DNA from: Amycolatopsis pithecellobii
Lineage (GTDB): Bacteria; Actinomycetota; Actinomycetes; Mycobacteriales; Pseudonocardiaceae
Direction: 5' to 3'
Assembly: GCF_009707865.1 (NCBI RefSeq)
Contig: NZ_WMBA01000020.1
Coordinates: 47,309 to 111,308 of the forward strand
Length of the DNA stretch: 64,000 nt
Below are positions 46,386-55,723 of this stretch, piece after piece. The notes under the pieces were generated by a model that did no database searches, was not told the origin of the DNA, and worked only from the letters and a program-made list of their open reading frames with translations. The position numbers and the translations under genes are program-made. The stretch's first letter is position 1; every line of letters starts with the position of its first letter.

Positions 46386-46994
46386 TCAGAAGCGGGCCCA
46401 GCGATCCCCGGCGTACAACCACTCGCGGTCCCAATGAACGGCGCGACGACGGTCCAGGATCAGCCGGGTGGCCAGGTACACGCCGACGAGTACCAACGCG
46501 GCCAGCAGCCACGAGAACACGGCGGTGAGCACGCTCGTCGTCACGGCGTCGGTCGGCGTCAACGGCGGCGGGACGGGGGCGCCTGCTTCGCCGAGCCACA
46601 CCGGAACCTGCGTGCCGGCGGTGGCACCGGGGTTGGCACTGACGAGGCCGATCTGCTGCCCGCCCCCGGGCACGGCCCAGCGGGCGTGCACACCGGTCGT
46701 GCTGCCATCGGCATTGAGGTAAGCACTGTCGATCCCGGTCACCGGTGACGGCGCGTTCTCGACGAGGGTGGCGGTGACGAGGTGGCGTGAGGACTGCTGC
46801 TGGGCCGAAATGGCGGCCTGGCTGTGATAGGTGCCGGAACCGAGTATTACCGCAAGTGGAATGGCTGCCAACAATCCCACGGCAACCACCATCAGCATCG
46901 CAGCTTCGACTCGGTCGGAGCGTCTTGCCAGCGGATTACGACCAAGGTGGATACGGCGCCAGAATCGAGCCAGCTGCCCGAATGGTCCGTTCAC
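46386..46994 (-). CDS. Rv1733c-like two-helix membrane protein
   Basis: A 202-residue membrane protein resembling mycobacterial Rv1733c. A basic N-terminus with NPLARRSDRVEA precedes helix 1 (~30-52, AAMLMVVAVGLLAAIPLAVI). An extracytoplasmic domain follows (~53-150) with GVHARWAVPGGGQ and GTQVPVWL, then helix 2 (~155-177) and a basic C-terminus. Function unknown; Rv1733c belongs to the dormancy regulon in M. tuberculosis, but no DosR-type site was recognised here. Confidence 0.8.
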   Translation of the reverse strand: MNGPFGQLARFWRRIHLGRNPLARRSDRVEAAMLMVVAVGLLAAIPLAVILGSGTYHSQAAISAQQQSSRHLVTATLVENAPSPVTGIDSAYLNADGSTTGVHARWAVPGGGQQIGLVSANPGATAGTQVPVWLGEAGAPVPPPLTPTDAVTTSVLTAVFSWLLAALVLVGVYLATRLILDRRRAVHWDREWLYAGDRWARF

Positions 46995-47257
46995 GGTCGA
47001 AGTCCCCCTTTCCCAGTTTCATAGCGAGCTCTTTGCTCTACCCAGTATGCTCGCGCGCGCGGTGAATGGCTCGCAAACGAGACCGACACCGCTTTGAGCG
47101 GCCCGTCACAATCCGGTTCACCCGTGCCCGCGCGGGAAGATCAATCCTCGGCCCTCATGCTGGCACGGGTACCGGTCGCGGCGACATCGTCCGAAAGTAT
47201 GCCGCTCAGCGGTGACGGAAAGTGACATTCGTCGGGCGAACAATTCGAACGTACAGT
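46995..47257. other. Gap without recognisable gene
   Basis: 263 bases between two leftward genes. It presumably holds the promoter of the Rv1733c-like gene and the end of the enoyl-CoA hydratase transcript. No convincing frame, hairpin or promoter motif was seen. Confidence 0.5.
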
Positions 47258-48034
47258 CTATTCAATATCGGAAAAGGAACCACCACGACCGGCGCCGCCC
47301 GCGAAACGACTCGCGCCCGCGGCCGCATCTGCTTCGAAGGAAATCATTCCGTGGCGCCATTCCCCAGCCATTGCCTCCGTTTCGGTGCGCCCCTGCTGTT
47401 CGAGCGCCGACAGCCTGTCCTGGCGCAGGCAGGTCTGCGGGAACCGGGCGATCTCGGCGGCCAGCTCCTCGGCCGCGGCGCGCTCCTGCCCCGGAGGCAC
47501 GACACGGTTCGCCAGCCCCATCCGCAACGCCTCGGCCGCCTCCACCGGGCGCCCGGTGAGGATCAGGTCCATGGCCTGGCTCGTGCCGATGAGCCGGGGC
47601 AGCCGGACGGTGCCGCCGTCGATCAGCGGGACGCCCCAGCGCCGGCAGAACACGCCGAAGATCGCGTCCTCGGCGACGACCCGCAGGTCACACCACAAGG
47701 CCAGTTCGAGACCACCGGCGACCGCGTGTCCGGCAACGGCCGCGATCACCGGTTTGCCGAGGCGCATCCGGGTGGGCCCCATCGGGCCGGGCCCGTCGGG
47801 CGCCAGCCGGTTCATGCGGTCGGTGCCGACGGCTTTGAGGTCGGCGCCGGCGCAGAACGTGCCGCCCTCGCCCCACAACACCGCGACCGCCGCATCGGGA
47901 TCGGCGTCGAATTCCCCGAAGGCACGCACCAGTGCCGCCGCCGTCGGGCCGTCGACTGCATTGCGGGCCTCGGGCCGGTGCAGAATCACCGTGCACACCG
48001 GACCTCGCCGTTCGATGCGTACCGCTTCGCTCAT
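47258..48034 (-). CDS. Enoyl-CoA hydratase/isomerase family protein
   Basis: A 258-residue crotonase-fold protein. It has PEARNAVDGPTAAALV, the oxyanion segment GGTFCAGADLKA, and AGHAVAGGLELALWCDLRV. Position of the catalytic pair: FCRRWGVPLIDGGTVRLPRL carries an Asp where hydratases keep a Glu, and an Asp/Glu pair is not obvious, so isomerase or another crotonase chemistry is possible. ATG 48034 gives the usual start MSEAVRIERRG. Monocistronic; substrate unknown. Confidence 0.88.
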   Translation of the reverse strand: MSEAVRIERRGPVCTVILHRPEARNAVDGPTAAALVRAFGEFDADPDAAVAVLWGEGGTFCAGADLKAVGTDRMNRLAPDGPGPMGPTRMRLGKPVIAAVAGHAVAGGLELALWCDLRVVAEDAIFGVFCRRWGVPLIDGGTVRLPRLIGTSQAMDLILTGRPVEAAEALRMGLANRVVPPGQERAAAEELAAEIARFPQTCLRQDRLSALEQQGRTETEAMAGEWRHGMISFEADAAAGASRFAGGAGRGGSFSDIE

Positions 48035-48170
48035 ACCCTTGAGACTAACTCCTTTTCGCAATTCTTTCGTTACCGTTCATTGATATCCGGCACCGATTTC
48101 GGCTCGGCGGCCGAGGTCACCTGGGTGAGTGGCCAGGCGGTCCGGGCGATCGTCGTTCACACTGGGCGCG

Positions 48171-49043
48171 ATGGACTTCGAGGTGGTGTCGGACGAGCTG
48201 TACGCGGCGAAACGCGAGGATTTCACCGCGCTCCGCGATGAACGGGCCAAGCAGGCGCGGCCGGACCGCGTGCTGGTGGACCGGATCGCCGGGCTGCGCA
48301 AGCCGACTGTCGCGGCATGGCTGGTGAATCAGGTCAGCCGGAACAATCCGGAGGAAATCGACCAGCTCGCCGAACTCGGTGAGGCGTTGCGGCTGGCGCA
48401 CCAGCGACTGGCGGGCGAGGACTTGCGGGCGCTGTCGCGGCGGCGTCATGAGCTGATCGAAAAGCTGAACAAGCGGGCGCAGTGGCTGGCGCGCAAGGCG
48501 GGATACGCGTTCAGTGACCTCACCGGGCGGCAGATCACGGACACGTTCGAGGCCGCGGTCGCCGACGAACAGGCGCTGGAAGCGTTGCGGGCGGCGCGAT
48601 TGAGCGCAAGCCTGGCGCCGGGCTCGCCGGAACAATGGCTCACCGCGGCGATCCTGCCGGCGAAACCGTTGCCACGGAAGGAATCGGCGCCGCAACGGCG
48701 TGAGGCTCCCCGACGTGAGGCGGAGACGGCGGGGTCACGACGGACGGCAACGCATGAACAGGAGGCACGCGAACAACAGCGCCGGAAGGCGGCGCGTGCG
48801 CGGGCCGAGCAGGAAGCGAAGTCCGCGGCGAAGGCACAGGAGGAAGCCGAACACGCGTTGTCCGAGGCGGAGCTGCGGGCCGAGGACGCTTCCGCCACCG
48901 TCGCCGGGTTACGGGCCAGGCTGAACGATGCCATTGCGGCTGAACGGGAAGCGCGTGCCGAGGTCACCGAAGCCCGCAAGACCGTCACCGCGGCGAGGCG
49001 CAGCGCCAAGGCAGCGGAAAAGCGCGCGACCGAAGCCGAGTAG
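48171..49043 (+). CDS. Coiled-coil protein of unknown function
   Basis: A 290-residue protein. The N-terminal part (~1-150) has a conserved-looking globular or helical domain (FEVVSDELYAAKREDFTALR; LRKPTVAAWLVNQVSR; ARKAGYAFSDLTGRQITDTF). The C-terminal half (~165-290) is a long Ala/Glu/Arg/Lys coiled coil. ATG 48171 is preferred. Similar actinobacterial proteins exist, but I cannot assign a role; the coiled-coil part could act as a scaffold. It converges on the STAND regulator gene. Confidence 0.7.
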   Translation: MDFEVVSDELYAAKREDFTALRDERAKQARPDRVLVDRIAGLRKPTVAAWLVNQVSRNNPEEIDQLAELGEALRLAHQRLAGEDLRALSRRRHELIEKLNKRAQWLARKAGYAFSDLTGRQITDTFEAAVADEQALEALRAARLSASLAPGSPEQWLTAAILPAKPLPRKESAPQRREAPRREAETAGSRRTATHEQEAREQQRRKAARARAEQEAKSAAKAQEEAEHALSEAELRAEDASATVAGLRARLNDAIAAEREARAEVTEARKTVTAARRSAKAAEKRATEAE

Positions 49044-49188
49044 CTCGCGCCCTACGGTCCAGACAGACCATCGCGTCGCTGAGCTCACCGGCCGCGAGCT
49101 ACCCGGGTTTCTCGCGGTGAAGATCGAGCACACCGGCACGCAACGCGTCGGGCACATAACCGGGCCAGTATGCGTACCGCCTTGGTTC

Positions 49189-51573
49189 TCAATAAGCCGG
49201 GGTCGTGACGACGGCGAGTTCGGCGGACAGCCGCTCGGCAGCCTCCGAGTCCAGCTGTCCACAAAGGACAAGCGCGTCATAGCGGTGATCACGGGCGGCC
49301 GCCCCGTCACCGTCCAGTTCCAGTACCGCGGCCAGTTCGGCGAGCGTTCGCGCACGCTCCCAGCGGGTGACCGGCCCGGTGAAGGCGCCCAACGCGGTCT
49401 GCAGACTCTCGATCGCCCGCTGGTAATCCCCCGCAGCGCGCCACGCCTTTCCTTCGCTGTACGCAGCTTCCGCGGCAGCGAGCGCGTCACCGGTTTCGCC
49501 GAGCAGCGTGCGTGCGGTGTGATACGCCGCGGCCGCGCCCGGCCAGTCCCCGGTCAGCCCGAGATCGGTCCCGATGAAGCCGAAGGTCAGCGCGCGAAAG
49601 TACAGGTAGGTGTTCGGATTGGCTTCCGCACGGCACAATTCCGTGTCGGCGAGGACCTCACGGTGCACGGCGAGTGCTTCCTCGATCCGCCCGGCCGCGC
49701 TGAGCGCCTGCCCGAACTCGTTGCGCACGAAGCCTTGCCAGGCCCAGAATCTCAGCTTCGCCGACGACGCGGCCATTCGGGCATACCCGAGCGCCTCGCC
49801 GGGGCGGCCGAGTGACCTGAGCACCGCACCGAGGTGGCCCAGTGCCAACGTTTCCTGCTGCTCGTCGCCGATCGCGCGAGCGAGAGAAAGCGCTTTCTCA
49901 TGCGACACCAGCGCGGCTTCCGCGTCCTGCCGGCAGGCGCGCTGCGCCCAGCCGGTGAAGTTGAGCAGCTTCGCCTCGGCGTGCCGGTCCCCCAAGTCAC
50001 GCGCGGCGGTCAGGCCCAGCCCGAAAACCTCGTCCCACGGGTGTTGCCGGCGCAGTTGCGAGAACCATTCCATCGCCTCGGCAAGCCGGATCACGCGGTG
50101 ATGATCGCCGTGCCGTGCCGCAAGCCGTTGCGCGGCAAGCCATCCCCACGCCTCCCGTTCCAGCCAGTCGAATGCCTGCTCGCGGGAGCTGAACGCGCCG
50201 GGCACGACCATCGCCTCGGGATGGGCCCAGCCGGCGGCGACAACGGCGTTGTCCACCAGATGACCCACTACCCGGCACCGCAGCCGCGACTGCTCGGTAG
50301 GACTCTCCTCCACCGCGAGCCGTTCGGCCGCGAACAACCGGATGAGATCGTGGTAGGAATACCGGCCGTCGTCCGCCGAAGTCTGCAAGAGGTTCGCGTC
50401 GACCAGTTCGTCGATGTACTGCCGCACCTGAGCGTCGGGCAGATTCGTTGCCACAGCGGCCATTTCGGCGCCGAAATCGGGACCGGGCAGCAGGGCTACC
50501 CGCCGGAACACGACCCGCGCGTCGTCGCTCAGGCGCCGGTGTGACATCTCGAAGGCCGAACGCACTCGCAGATCCCCGGCGGACAGCGCGGCCAGGCGCG
50601 TGCCCTCGTCGCGTAGCAGGGACACCAGGTGGCTGATCGACCAGTTCGGCCTGCTGGCCAGCCGGTTACCGGCGATCCGCACCGCGAGTGGCAGATTTCC
50701 GCACAGCTCCGCCAGTTCCGCCGCGGCCTCCGGCTCCGCGCGGATCCGGTCGGCGCCGATGATCGTGCCGATCAGGGACGCGGCGTCGGTGCGGCTGAGC
50801 TCGGTGAGCCAGATCCAGCGTCCCGACTCGAGTCCCGCGAGCGCGCGCCGGCAGGTGATCACGGTGAGGCAGCCGGTGGTTCTGGCCAGCAGCGGGCGCA
50901 ACTGCGTCTCGTCGGCAGCGTTGTCGAGCAGGATCATCGTGCGGCGGTCGGCGAGCAACCTCCGGAACAGGCTGGTCTGCTCGGCGACGGTGACCGGGAT
51001 CTGCTGGACCGGTACTCCCAGCGCCCGCAACAGGATGTCGAGCGCGGCCTGCGCGGTGACCGGTTGGTCATCCATACCACGCAGGTCGATGGAGAAGCAG
51101 CCGTCGGGGAACAGGTCGCGAAGCTCGTGCGCGGCGGTGGCGGCGAGCGCGGTCTTGCCGACGCCGGGATGCCCGACGATGGAAACGACCACGCCACCCG
51201 GAATATCCGTGGCGGCGATCGCCGCGGCCCGCAGCCGGTCCAGTTCCGCGGCACGCCCGACGAGACCCGGCACGGCTGTGGGCAGTACCGTCGCTGCGGT
51301 CGCCACGGGCGTGGGACGCGCGCCGCGGAGCCTGCCGTGCTGGGAGAGGCCGAAGAACAAGGTACGAACCTCGCCGGTCAGGCCGAGTGCGTCGGCGAGC
51401 GCCTCGGTGGATCGTCGCTGGGCGGCGCGAGCCCGGCCGCGCTCGAGATCGCTCAGCGCACGCACGCTCAAACCCGAGAATTCGGCCAGCTCAGCCTGCG
51501 TCAGACCGGCGTTGCGGCGCAGGCGCAACAGCAGTTCGCCGAAGGCGGGCTCGTCGGGGGTCGTCTCGCTCAC
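49189..51573 (-). CDS. XRE-HTH / NB-ARC / TPR STAND regulator
   Basis: A 794-residue STAND NTPase regulator. The N-terminal XRE helix-turn-helix (~8-65) is LLRLRRNAGLTQAELAEFSG. NB-ARC ATPase (~100-400): Walker A VGHPGVGKT (133-141) and Walker B region TMILLDNA. A winged-helix segment then leads into a long TPR array (~480-790) with repeats such as ALSLARAIGDEQQETLALGHL. Such proteins act as ATP-gated activators or repressors. It is divergent from a LuxR-type gene, about 90 bases away, and could control it. Complete and intact. Confidence 0.88.
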   Translation of the reverse strand: MSETTPDEPAFGELLLRLRRNAGLTQAELAEFSGLSVRALSDLERGRARAAQRRSTEALADALGLTGEVRTLFFGLSQHGRLRGARPTPVATAATVLPTAVPGLVGRAAELDRLRAAAIAATDIPGGVVVSIVGHPGVGKTALAATAAHELRDLFPDGCFSIDLRGMDDQPVTAQAALDILLRALGVPVQQIPVTVAEQTSLFRRLLADRRTMILLDNAADETQLRPLLARTTGCLTVITCRRALAGLESGRWIWLTELSRTDAASLIGTIIGADRIRAEPEAAAELAELCGNLPLAVRIAGNRLASRPNWSISHLVSLLRDEGTRLAALSAGDLRVRSAFEMSHRRLSDDARVVFRRVALLPGPDFGAEMAAVATNLPDAQVRQYIDELVDANLLQTSADDGRYSYHDLIRLFAAERLAVEESPTEQSRLRCRVVGHLVDNAVVAAGWAHPEAMVVPGAFSSREQAFDWLEREAWGWLAAQRLAARHGDHHRVIRLAEAMEWFSQLRRQHPWDEVFGLGLTAARDLGDRHAEAKLLNFTGWAQRACRQDAEAALVSHEKALSLARAIGDEQQETLALGHLGAVLRSLGRPGEALGYARMAASSAKLRFWAWQGFVRNEFGQALSAAGRIEEALAVHREVLADTELCRAEANPNTYLYFRALTFGFIGTDLGLTGDWPGAAAAYHTARTLLGETGDALAAAEAAYSEGKAWRAAGDYQRAIESLQTALGAFTGPVTRWERARTLAELAAVLELDGDGAAARDHRYDALVLCGQLDSEAAERLSAELAVVTTPAY

Positions 51574-51663
51574 ACAGATATTAAACCGGCAGAACTAACG
51601 CTCCGGAAAAACTGCTGGTCCTTCTTCCTGGCAGGAAGAGAGCTTTCGCGGTTTCCTGGCGCC

Positions 51664-52329
51664 ATGTCAATCAGTATCGCCCGTATGGAGGAAGCGGGTA
51701 TCAAACAACCGCTGGGCGCAGCCACTTCCCCCATCTCCGTCGGCGTGCTGGCGGCCGAGCCCCTGCTGCGTACCGGCCTGGTCAGTGCGCTGCGTGGCCA
51801 GCCTGGCATCCGGCTCGTCGACAACAGCCAGGCCAGCGTGCTGGTCGCCATCACCGACAACATCCGCGCGCTGCCGTACCTGATCGGCGACTCGGCCGGG
51901 CAGGCACGCCTGGTGCTGATCTCGGACCCGCCGCAGCCGGGCGAACTGTGGGCCGCGATCGAGAGCGGGCTCGTGGTTTTCGTGCCGCGCAAGGAAGCCA
52001 CCACCGAACGGCTGTGCACCGCGATCAGCGACGCGCATCACGGGCGAGGGCACCTGCCGCCGGAACAACTGGGGCAGATGCTGCAAGGGCTCGTGCGGCT
52101 GCACCGCGACGTGCTGGTCCCGAACGACCTCACCCCGACGGGGTTGTCCAGCCGGGAAGCGACGGTGTTGCGCCTGCTCGCCGATGGGCAGGACACAGCG
52201 GAGATCGCCGCGGAGATGGCCTATTCCGAACGCACCGTGAAGAACATCCTGCACAAGCTCACCAGCAGGCTGGGGCTGCGCAACCGAACACACGCGGTGT
52301 CCTACGCACTGCGACACGGCCTGATCTGA
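51664..52329 (+). CDS. LuxR-type regulator with receiver lacking an obvious phosphate site
   Basis: A 221-residue NarL/LuxR-type protein. The C-terminal HTH (~155-215) is LSSREATVLRLLADGQDTAE and SERTVKNILHKLTSRLGLRN. The N-terminal domain (~25-135) has the outline of a receiver (VGVLAAEPLLRTGLVSALRG), but where a phosphoacceptor Asp would sit the chain reads ASVLVAITDN with no clear Asp-X-X-X-P motif. It may therefore be phosphorylation-independent. ATG 51664; MEEAG at 51688 is an alternative. It is divergent from the STAND regulator. Confidence 0.8.
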   Translation: MSISIARMEEAGIKQPLGAATSPISVGVLAAEPLLRTGLVSALRGQPGIRLVDNSQASVLVAITDNIRALPYLIGDSAGQARLVLISDPPQPGELWAAIESGLVVFVPRKEATTERLCTAISDAHHGRGHLPPEQLGQMLQGLVRLHRDVLVPNDLTPTGLSSREATVLRLLADGQDTAEIAAEMAYSERTVKNILHKLTSRLGLRNRTHAVSYALRHGLI

Positions 52330-52423
52330 CCGGAGCGCACCACAGCAGACGTCGGCGTTTACGGTCGCGACATGGCGCACTACTCTCAGTGGGTCAATCC
52401 GACCAATGTTCTGCGAGGCAGCG

Positions 52424-53278
52424 ATGTCCGGTGCACCGGCCACTCAGTCACCCAGCCAGGTCCCCGTCGGAGTGGACCCGACCAGGCCCAGCATCGCGAG
52501 GATCTATGACGGATTCCTCGGCGGCAAGGACCATTACGACGTGGACCGTGCCGTGATGCGGAAGATCAACGAGGCGGTCCCCGAAGCCGTGGACATCGCC
52601 AGGGGCAACCGCGGTTTCCTCAACCGCGCCTGCCGTTTTCTCGCGGCGCAGAGCCAGATCGAGCAGTACCTCGACTGCGGTTCGGGCCTGCCCACCGCGG
52701 AGAACACCCACCAAATCGTCCAGCGCGGCAATCCGGACACGCGCGTCATCTACGTGGACAACGACCCGGTGGTGCTCACGCACGGGCGCGCGCTGCTGGA
52801 GGAGAACGAGAACGTCCACATGGCCGAGGCGGACATCTTCGCCCCGCCCGCCGTGCTGGCACACGAGATCGTCCGCAAGCACATCGACTTCACCGAACCC
52901 GTGGTGCTGCTGCACGTGGGCACCTTGCACCACTTCGAAGGTGACGGCGGGCCCGAGGTCATGCGGCAGTACATCGACGCTCTCGCGCCCGGTTCCTACG
53001 TGGTGTTCTCACATTTCTACGACCCTCAGGTACCCGAGCTGACCGAGCTCGCCAAGCGCATCGAGAACATCCTGGTGCACGGCCCGATGGGCGCGGGCCG
53101 CTTCCGCACCAAGGAAGAGATTCTCGCGATGCTGCCGGGACTGGAGATCATCAAACCGAACGCGACCACGGGGCCGGACCTCGTGGTGTGCGACGAATGG
53201 TGGCCCGACGGTCCGCGGCTGACGCCGCTGAGCAAAGCCGCCCGGTGCATCGCGGGCATCGTCGCGCGCAAACCCTGA
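52424..53278 (+). CDS. SAM-dependent methyltransferase, PF04672 (DUF574) family
   Basis: A 284-residue member of the PF04672 methyltransferase family, abundant in actinobacteria and of unknown substrate. Hallmarks: ARIYDGFLGGKDHYDVDRAV near the N-terminus, the SAM loop YLDCGSGLPTAENTHQI, VIYVDNDPVVLTHGRALL, and YVVFSHFYDPQ. ATG 52424 has GAGGCA upstream. A second member of the family is 2.4 kb away and differs clearly in sequence. Here it stands alone after the LuxR-type gene. Confidence 0.88.
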   Translation: MSGAPATQSPSQVPVGVDPTRPSIARIYDGFLGGKDHYDVDRAVMRKINEAVPEAVDIARGNRGFLNRACRFLAAQSQIEQYLDCGSGLPTAENTHQIVQRGNPDTRVIYVDNDPVVLTHGRALLEENENVHMAEADIFAPPAVLAHEIVRKHIDFTEPVVLLHVGTLHHFEGDGGPEVMRQYIDALAPGSYVVFSHFYDPQVPELTELAKRIENILVHGPMGAGRFRTKEEILAMLPGLEIIKPNATTGPDLVVCDEWWPDGPRLTPLSKAARCIAGIVARKP

Positions 53279-53295
53279 TCCCGCACAGGAAACCG

Positions 53296-54675
53296 TCACA
53301 CCGGCACCCACCACTCCAGCACGACACGGCCGTCCGTGGCCCTTGTCCGGGCGTCGCCGTGGTGCAACCGCGCCCGCTCCCCGAGCGCCTCCAGCGGCTC
53401 GACGGATTCCGGCTCGGGCCCGGTGACCCGTAGCCGGATCATCCCGTCGTCCCTGGCCAGCCCGATCTCCACGAGCTCGCGCACGCCCGGGGTCAGCAAG
53501 ACCCCCATCGCATCGGTCAGCACACCCAGCACTTCGGCCACGACTTCGTCGGGAAGCCGGCCGTCGAGGTCACCGGTCAGCACCAGCTCGGGCACCACCC
53601 CGAGCTCTGTTTCCAGATCGCTGACCAGGGTCTGCACAGACAGCCCCAATGCTTGCCCGCCCAGGTCCGAGGTGTGTCCGTACAGCGACGAGCGCAGCTG
53701 GTTGATGGCCTGATCGAGGTCGCCGACCGCGCTGGTGAAAACGCCGCGCGCGGCCGGGAACCGTCCGGCCGCGGACTGCAGGTCCAGGCCGATCGCGAAC
53801 AGCCGTTTGAGCACTGTGTCGCCGAGTTCGCGGGCGATGCGGTCGGTCTCCTCGAGCCGCACGAGCTGTTGGGAAACCTCTGTGGCGCGGTCGATCTCGC
53901 TGAGGATGCGCACCCGCATGACCTCCACCGCCCGCCCGAGTTCCGCGATCTCCGCGGGGCCGCCGGCGTCGACGCCGCGGTCGAGCTCGCCGTCGGAGAC
54001 TTGCCGGACCTGCCCGACCAGGCGCCGCAGCGGCGCGTCCAGCGAATTTCGCAACAGCAGCACAATGATCGCGCCGAGGATGAGCGCGAGCACGGCGCAC
54101 GTGATCGTGATGGTGTTGGCCGTGTTGGTCGCGGCGGTTGATTCCCCCAGCCCGGTCGCGGTCAGCTCGTCGATACGCGACTGCAAGTCCGCCACCCGGG
54201 CCCGCACCACGTCGAACGCTTCCCGGCCCGTTTCCGCGTTCGCCGCGACGTCGAGGGTGCCGTCGCGGACGCCCGCGATGCCCGGCATGATCGACTGCTG
54301 CTCCCAGGCCTGCGCGGCTGCGTCGACGCCGCCCAGCAACCGCAGCGAAGGCCCGTCGAACGACAGCAGTTCACGCAGGCCCCGGTCCCGGCTGACGACG
54401 TCGCTCCGGCCGGACTCGTACGGGCCGAGGAACCGGTCGTCGTGGGTCAGGATGAAACCCCGGACCCCGGTCTCCATGTCGACATAGTCCTTGCTGAGCG
54501 CGGCGGCGGACTGTTGCGCCGGCCGTAACGAATCCCGGACATGATTGCCGACGGAGGTGGCGTAGAGCCGGGACACCGTGGTCGCCACGGCCGTGACCGC
54601 GAGCAGCACGAGCAAACCGCCGACAATCGCGTACACTCGCCAGCGCAGAGTCCGGGGCCACGCTCGGGAGAGCAC
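53296..54675 (-). CDS. CHASE3/HAMP sensor protein with degenerate histidine kinase domain
   Basis: A 459-residue membrane sensor built like a NarL-type kinase. Helix 1 (~13-33), a CHASE3-type periplasmic domain (~35-185; DYVDMETGVRGFILTHDD), helix 2 (~188-209), HAMP (~210-262), then a HisKA_3-like segment. The phosphoacceptor motif LHDTV is LGDTV (Gly285), and the C-terminal domain keeps the fold outline but shows no N-box Asn or Gly-rich ATP lid (end: GDARTRATDGRVVLEWWVPV). It should not autophosphorylate. No response regulator adjoins on the same strand. Confidence 0.85.
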   Translation of the reverse strand: MLSRAWPRTLRWRVYAIVGGLLVLLAVTAVATTVSRLYATSVGNHVRDSLRPAQQSAAALSKDYVDMETGVRGFILTHDDRFLGPYESGRSDVVSRDRGLRELLSFDGPSLRLLGGVDAAAQAWEQQSIMPGIAGVRDGTLDVAANAETGREAFDVVRARVADLQSRIDELTATGLGESTAATNTANTITITCAVLALILGAIIVLLLRNSLDAPLRRLVGQVRQVSDGELDRGVDAGGPAEIAELGRAVEVMRVRILSEIDRATEVSQQLVRLEETDRIARELGDTVLKRLFAIGLDLQSAAGRFPAARGVFTSAVGDLDQAINQLRSSLYGHTSDLGGQALGLSVQTLVSDLETELGVVPELVLTGDLDGRLPDEVVAEVLGVLTDAMGVLLTPGVRELVEIGLARDDGMIRLRVTGPEPESVEPLEALGERARLHHGDARTRATDGRVVLEWWVPV

Positions 54676-54796
54676 GGTTGATGGTACCGCCGAAATCGCG
54701 TCGACGGCCCTGGCTACTCCAATGGACGCTGGATTTCGCCAGGTACCGCTGTCTACAATTCGGTCCCGCTACTTCATCAGCTCGAAAGTTTTCCGC

Positions 54797-55723
54797 GTGA
54801 CAGTCCCTCCGGTGGCACGAACCCCGACCGGTCGCAGGTTTCAACTCGCCGCGTTGCTACGGCATCTACGCGAGCAACGGGGCCTTACCCAGGAAGAGGT
54901 CGGCGGGATCATTTGGCCAGGCACCTCGCCGCGAAGCGTACAGAACAAGATCACCCGCCTGGAAAACGGCGACGGCGGAATCACCAAGGACGATCTGCAT
55001 GCACTGTTGAAGGTTTACGGCACAACGAATGGCGTGGCGCTCGAACTGGCGCTGCGGCTCAACAGCGGCACTTCCCAGCGTGGCCGCTGGCGCGGGCCGC
55101 GCGCCACGCATCCGGAGTCGTTCCGCCAGTACGTCGATCTTGAGGAGGACGCCCGGCTCATTCGCCTCGTCGCCGTCGAAGAGATTCCCGATCTATTGCA
55201 GTGTGAATCGTATCTGCGCGTGCGGTCACCGGCCGAACAAAATCTGGCCGCCATTCGCGACCGGCAACGCGTGCTGTTCCGGGAAGAACCGGCGGAAGTC
55301 TATGTGGTACTCAGTGAATCATGCGTGCGCCGGATCCGCGGGAATGCACTGGTGATGGTCGAGCAGATCGACCGCCTGCTGCGGCTGTCGGAACTGCCCA
55401 ACGTCACCCTGCAACTGGCGCCATTCGACCCACCGCCCGGCCTGCCGACGAACACCACGCCGGAGCGGTTCGCGTTGCTGCGGCTGACCGCGCCGGGCGT
55501 CATCGGCGAATTCCGCCGTCACCTCGATTTCGCGTTCACCGTGGTGGGCGGACGCCTTTATCCCGACGACAATATCCAGTCATATGAGGAACTCTGGCTC
55601 AACGCGACCGTCGGTGCGCTGAGTCCCGATTCGACCCGGCGCTTCCTGCGGGAGGTCCGGCGCGGTTTCCGCGAACGGTGGCCCCTTGACGAGGGGTCCG
55701 GAAACGACACAGGAGACGACTGA
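54797..55723 (+). CDS. XRE-family regulator with DUF5753
   Basis: A 308-residue helix-turn-helix protein. The XRE domain (~10-75) is FQLAALLRHLREQRGLTQEE and SVQNKITRLENGDGGI; the rest is a DUF5753 domain (EEIPDLLQCESYLRVRS; VVLSESCVRR; NVTLQLAPFD). In streptomycetes and relatives this class often pairs with a DUF397 protein; none is seen here. GTG 54797. Its stop overlaps the next start (TGATG), so it is co-translated with a PF04672 methyltransferase. Confidence 0.88.
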   Translation: MTVPPVARTPTGRRFQLAALLRHLREQRGLTQEEVGGIIWPGTSPRSVQNKITRLENGDGGITKDDLHALLKVYGTTNGVALELALRLNSGTSQRGRWRGPRATHPESFRQYVDLEEDARLIRLVAVEEIPDLLQCESYLRVRSPAEQNLAAIRDRQRVLFREEPAEVYVVLSESCVRRIRGNALVMVEQIDRLLRLSELPNVTLQLAPFDPPPGLPTNTTPERFALLRLTAPGVIGEFRRHLDFAFTVVGGRLYPDDNIQSYEELWLNATVGALSPDSTRRFLREVRRGFRERWPLDEGSGNDTGDD

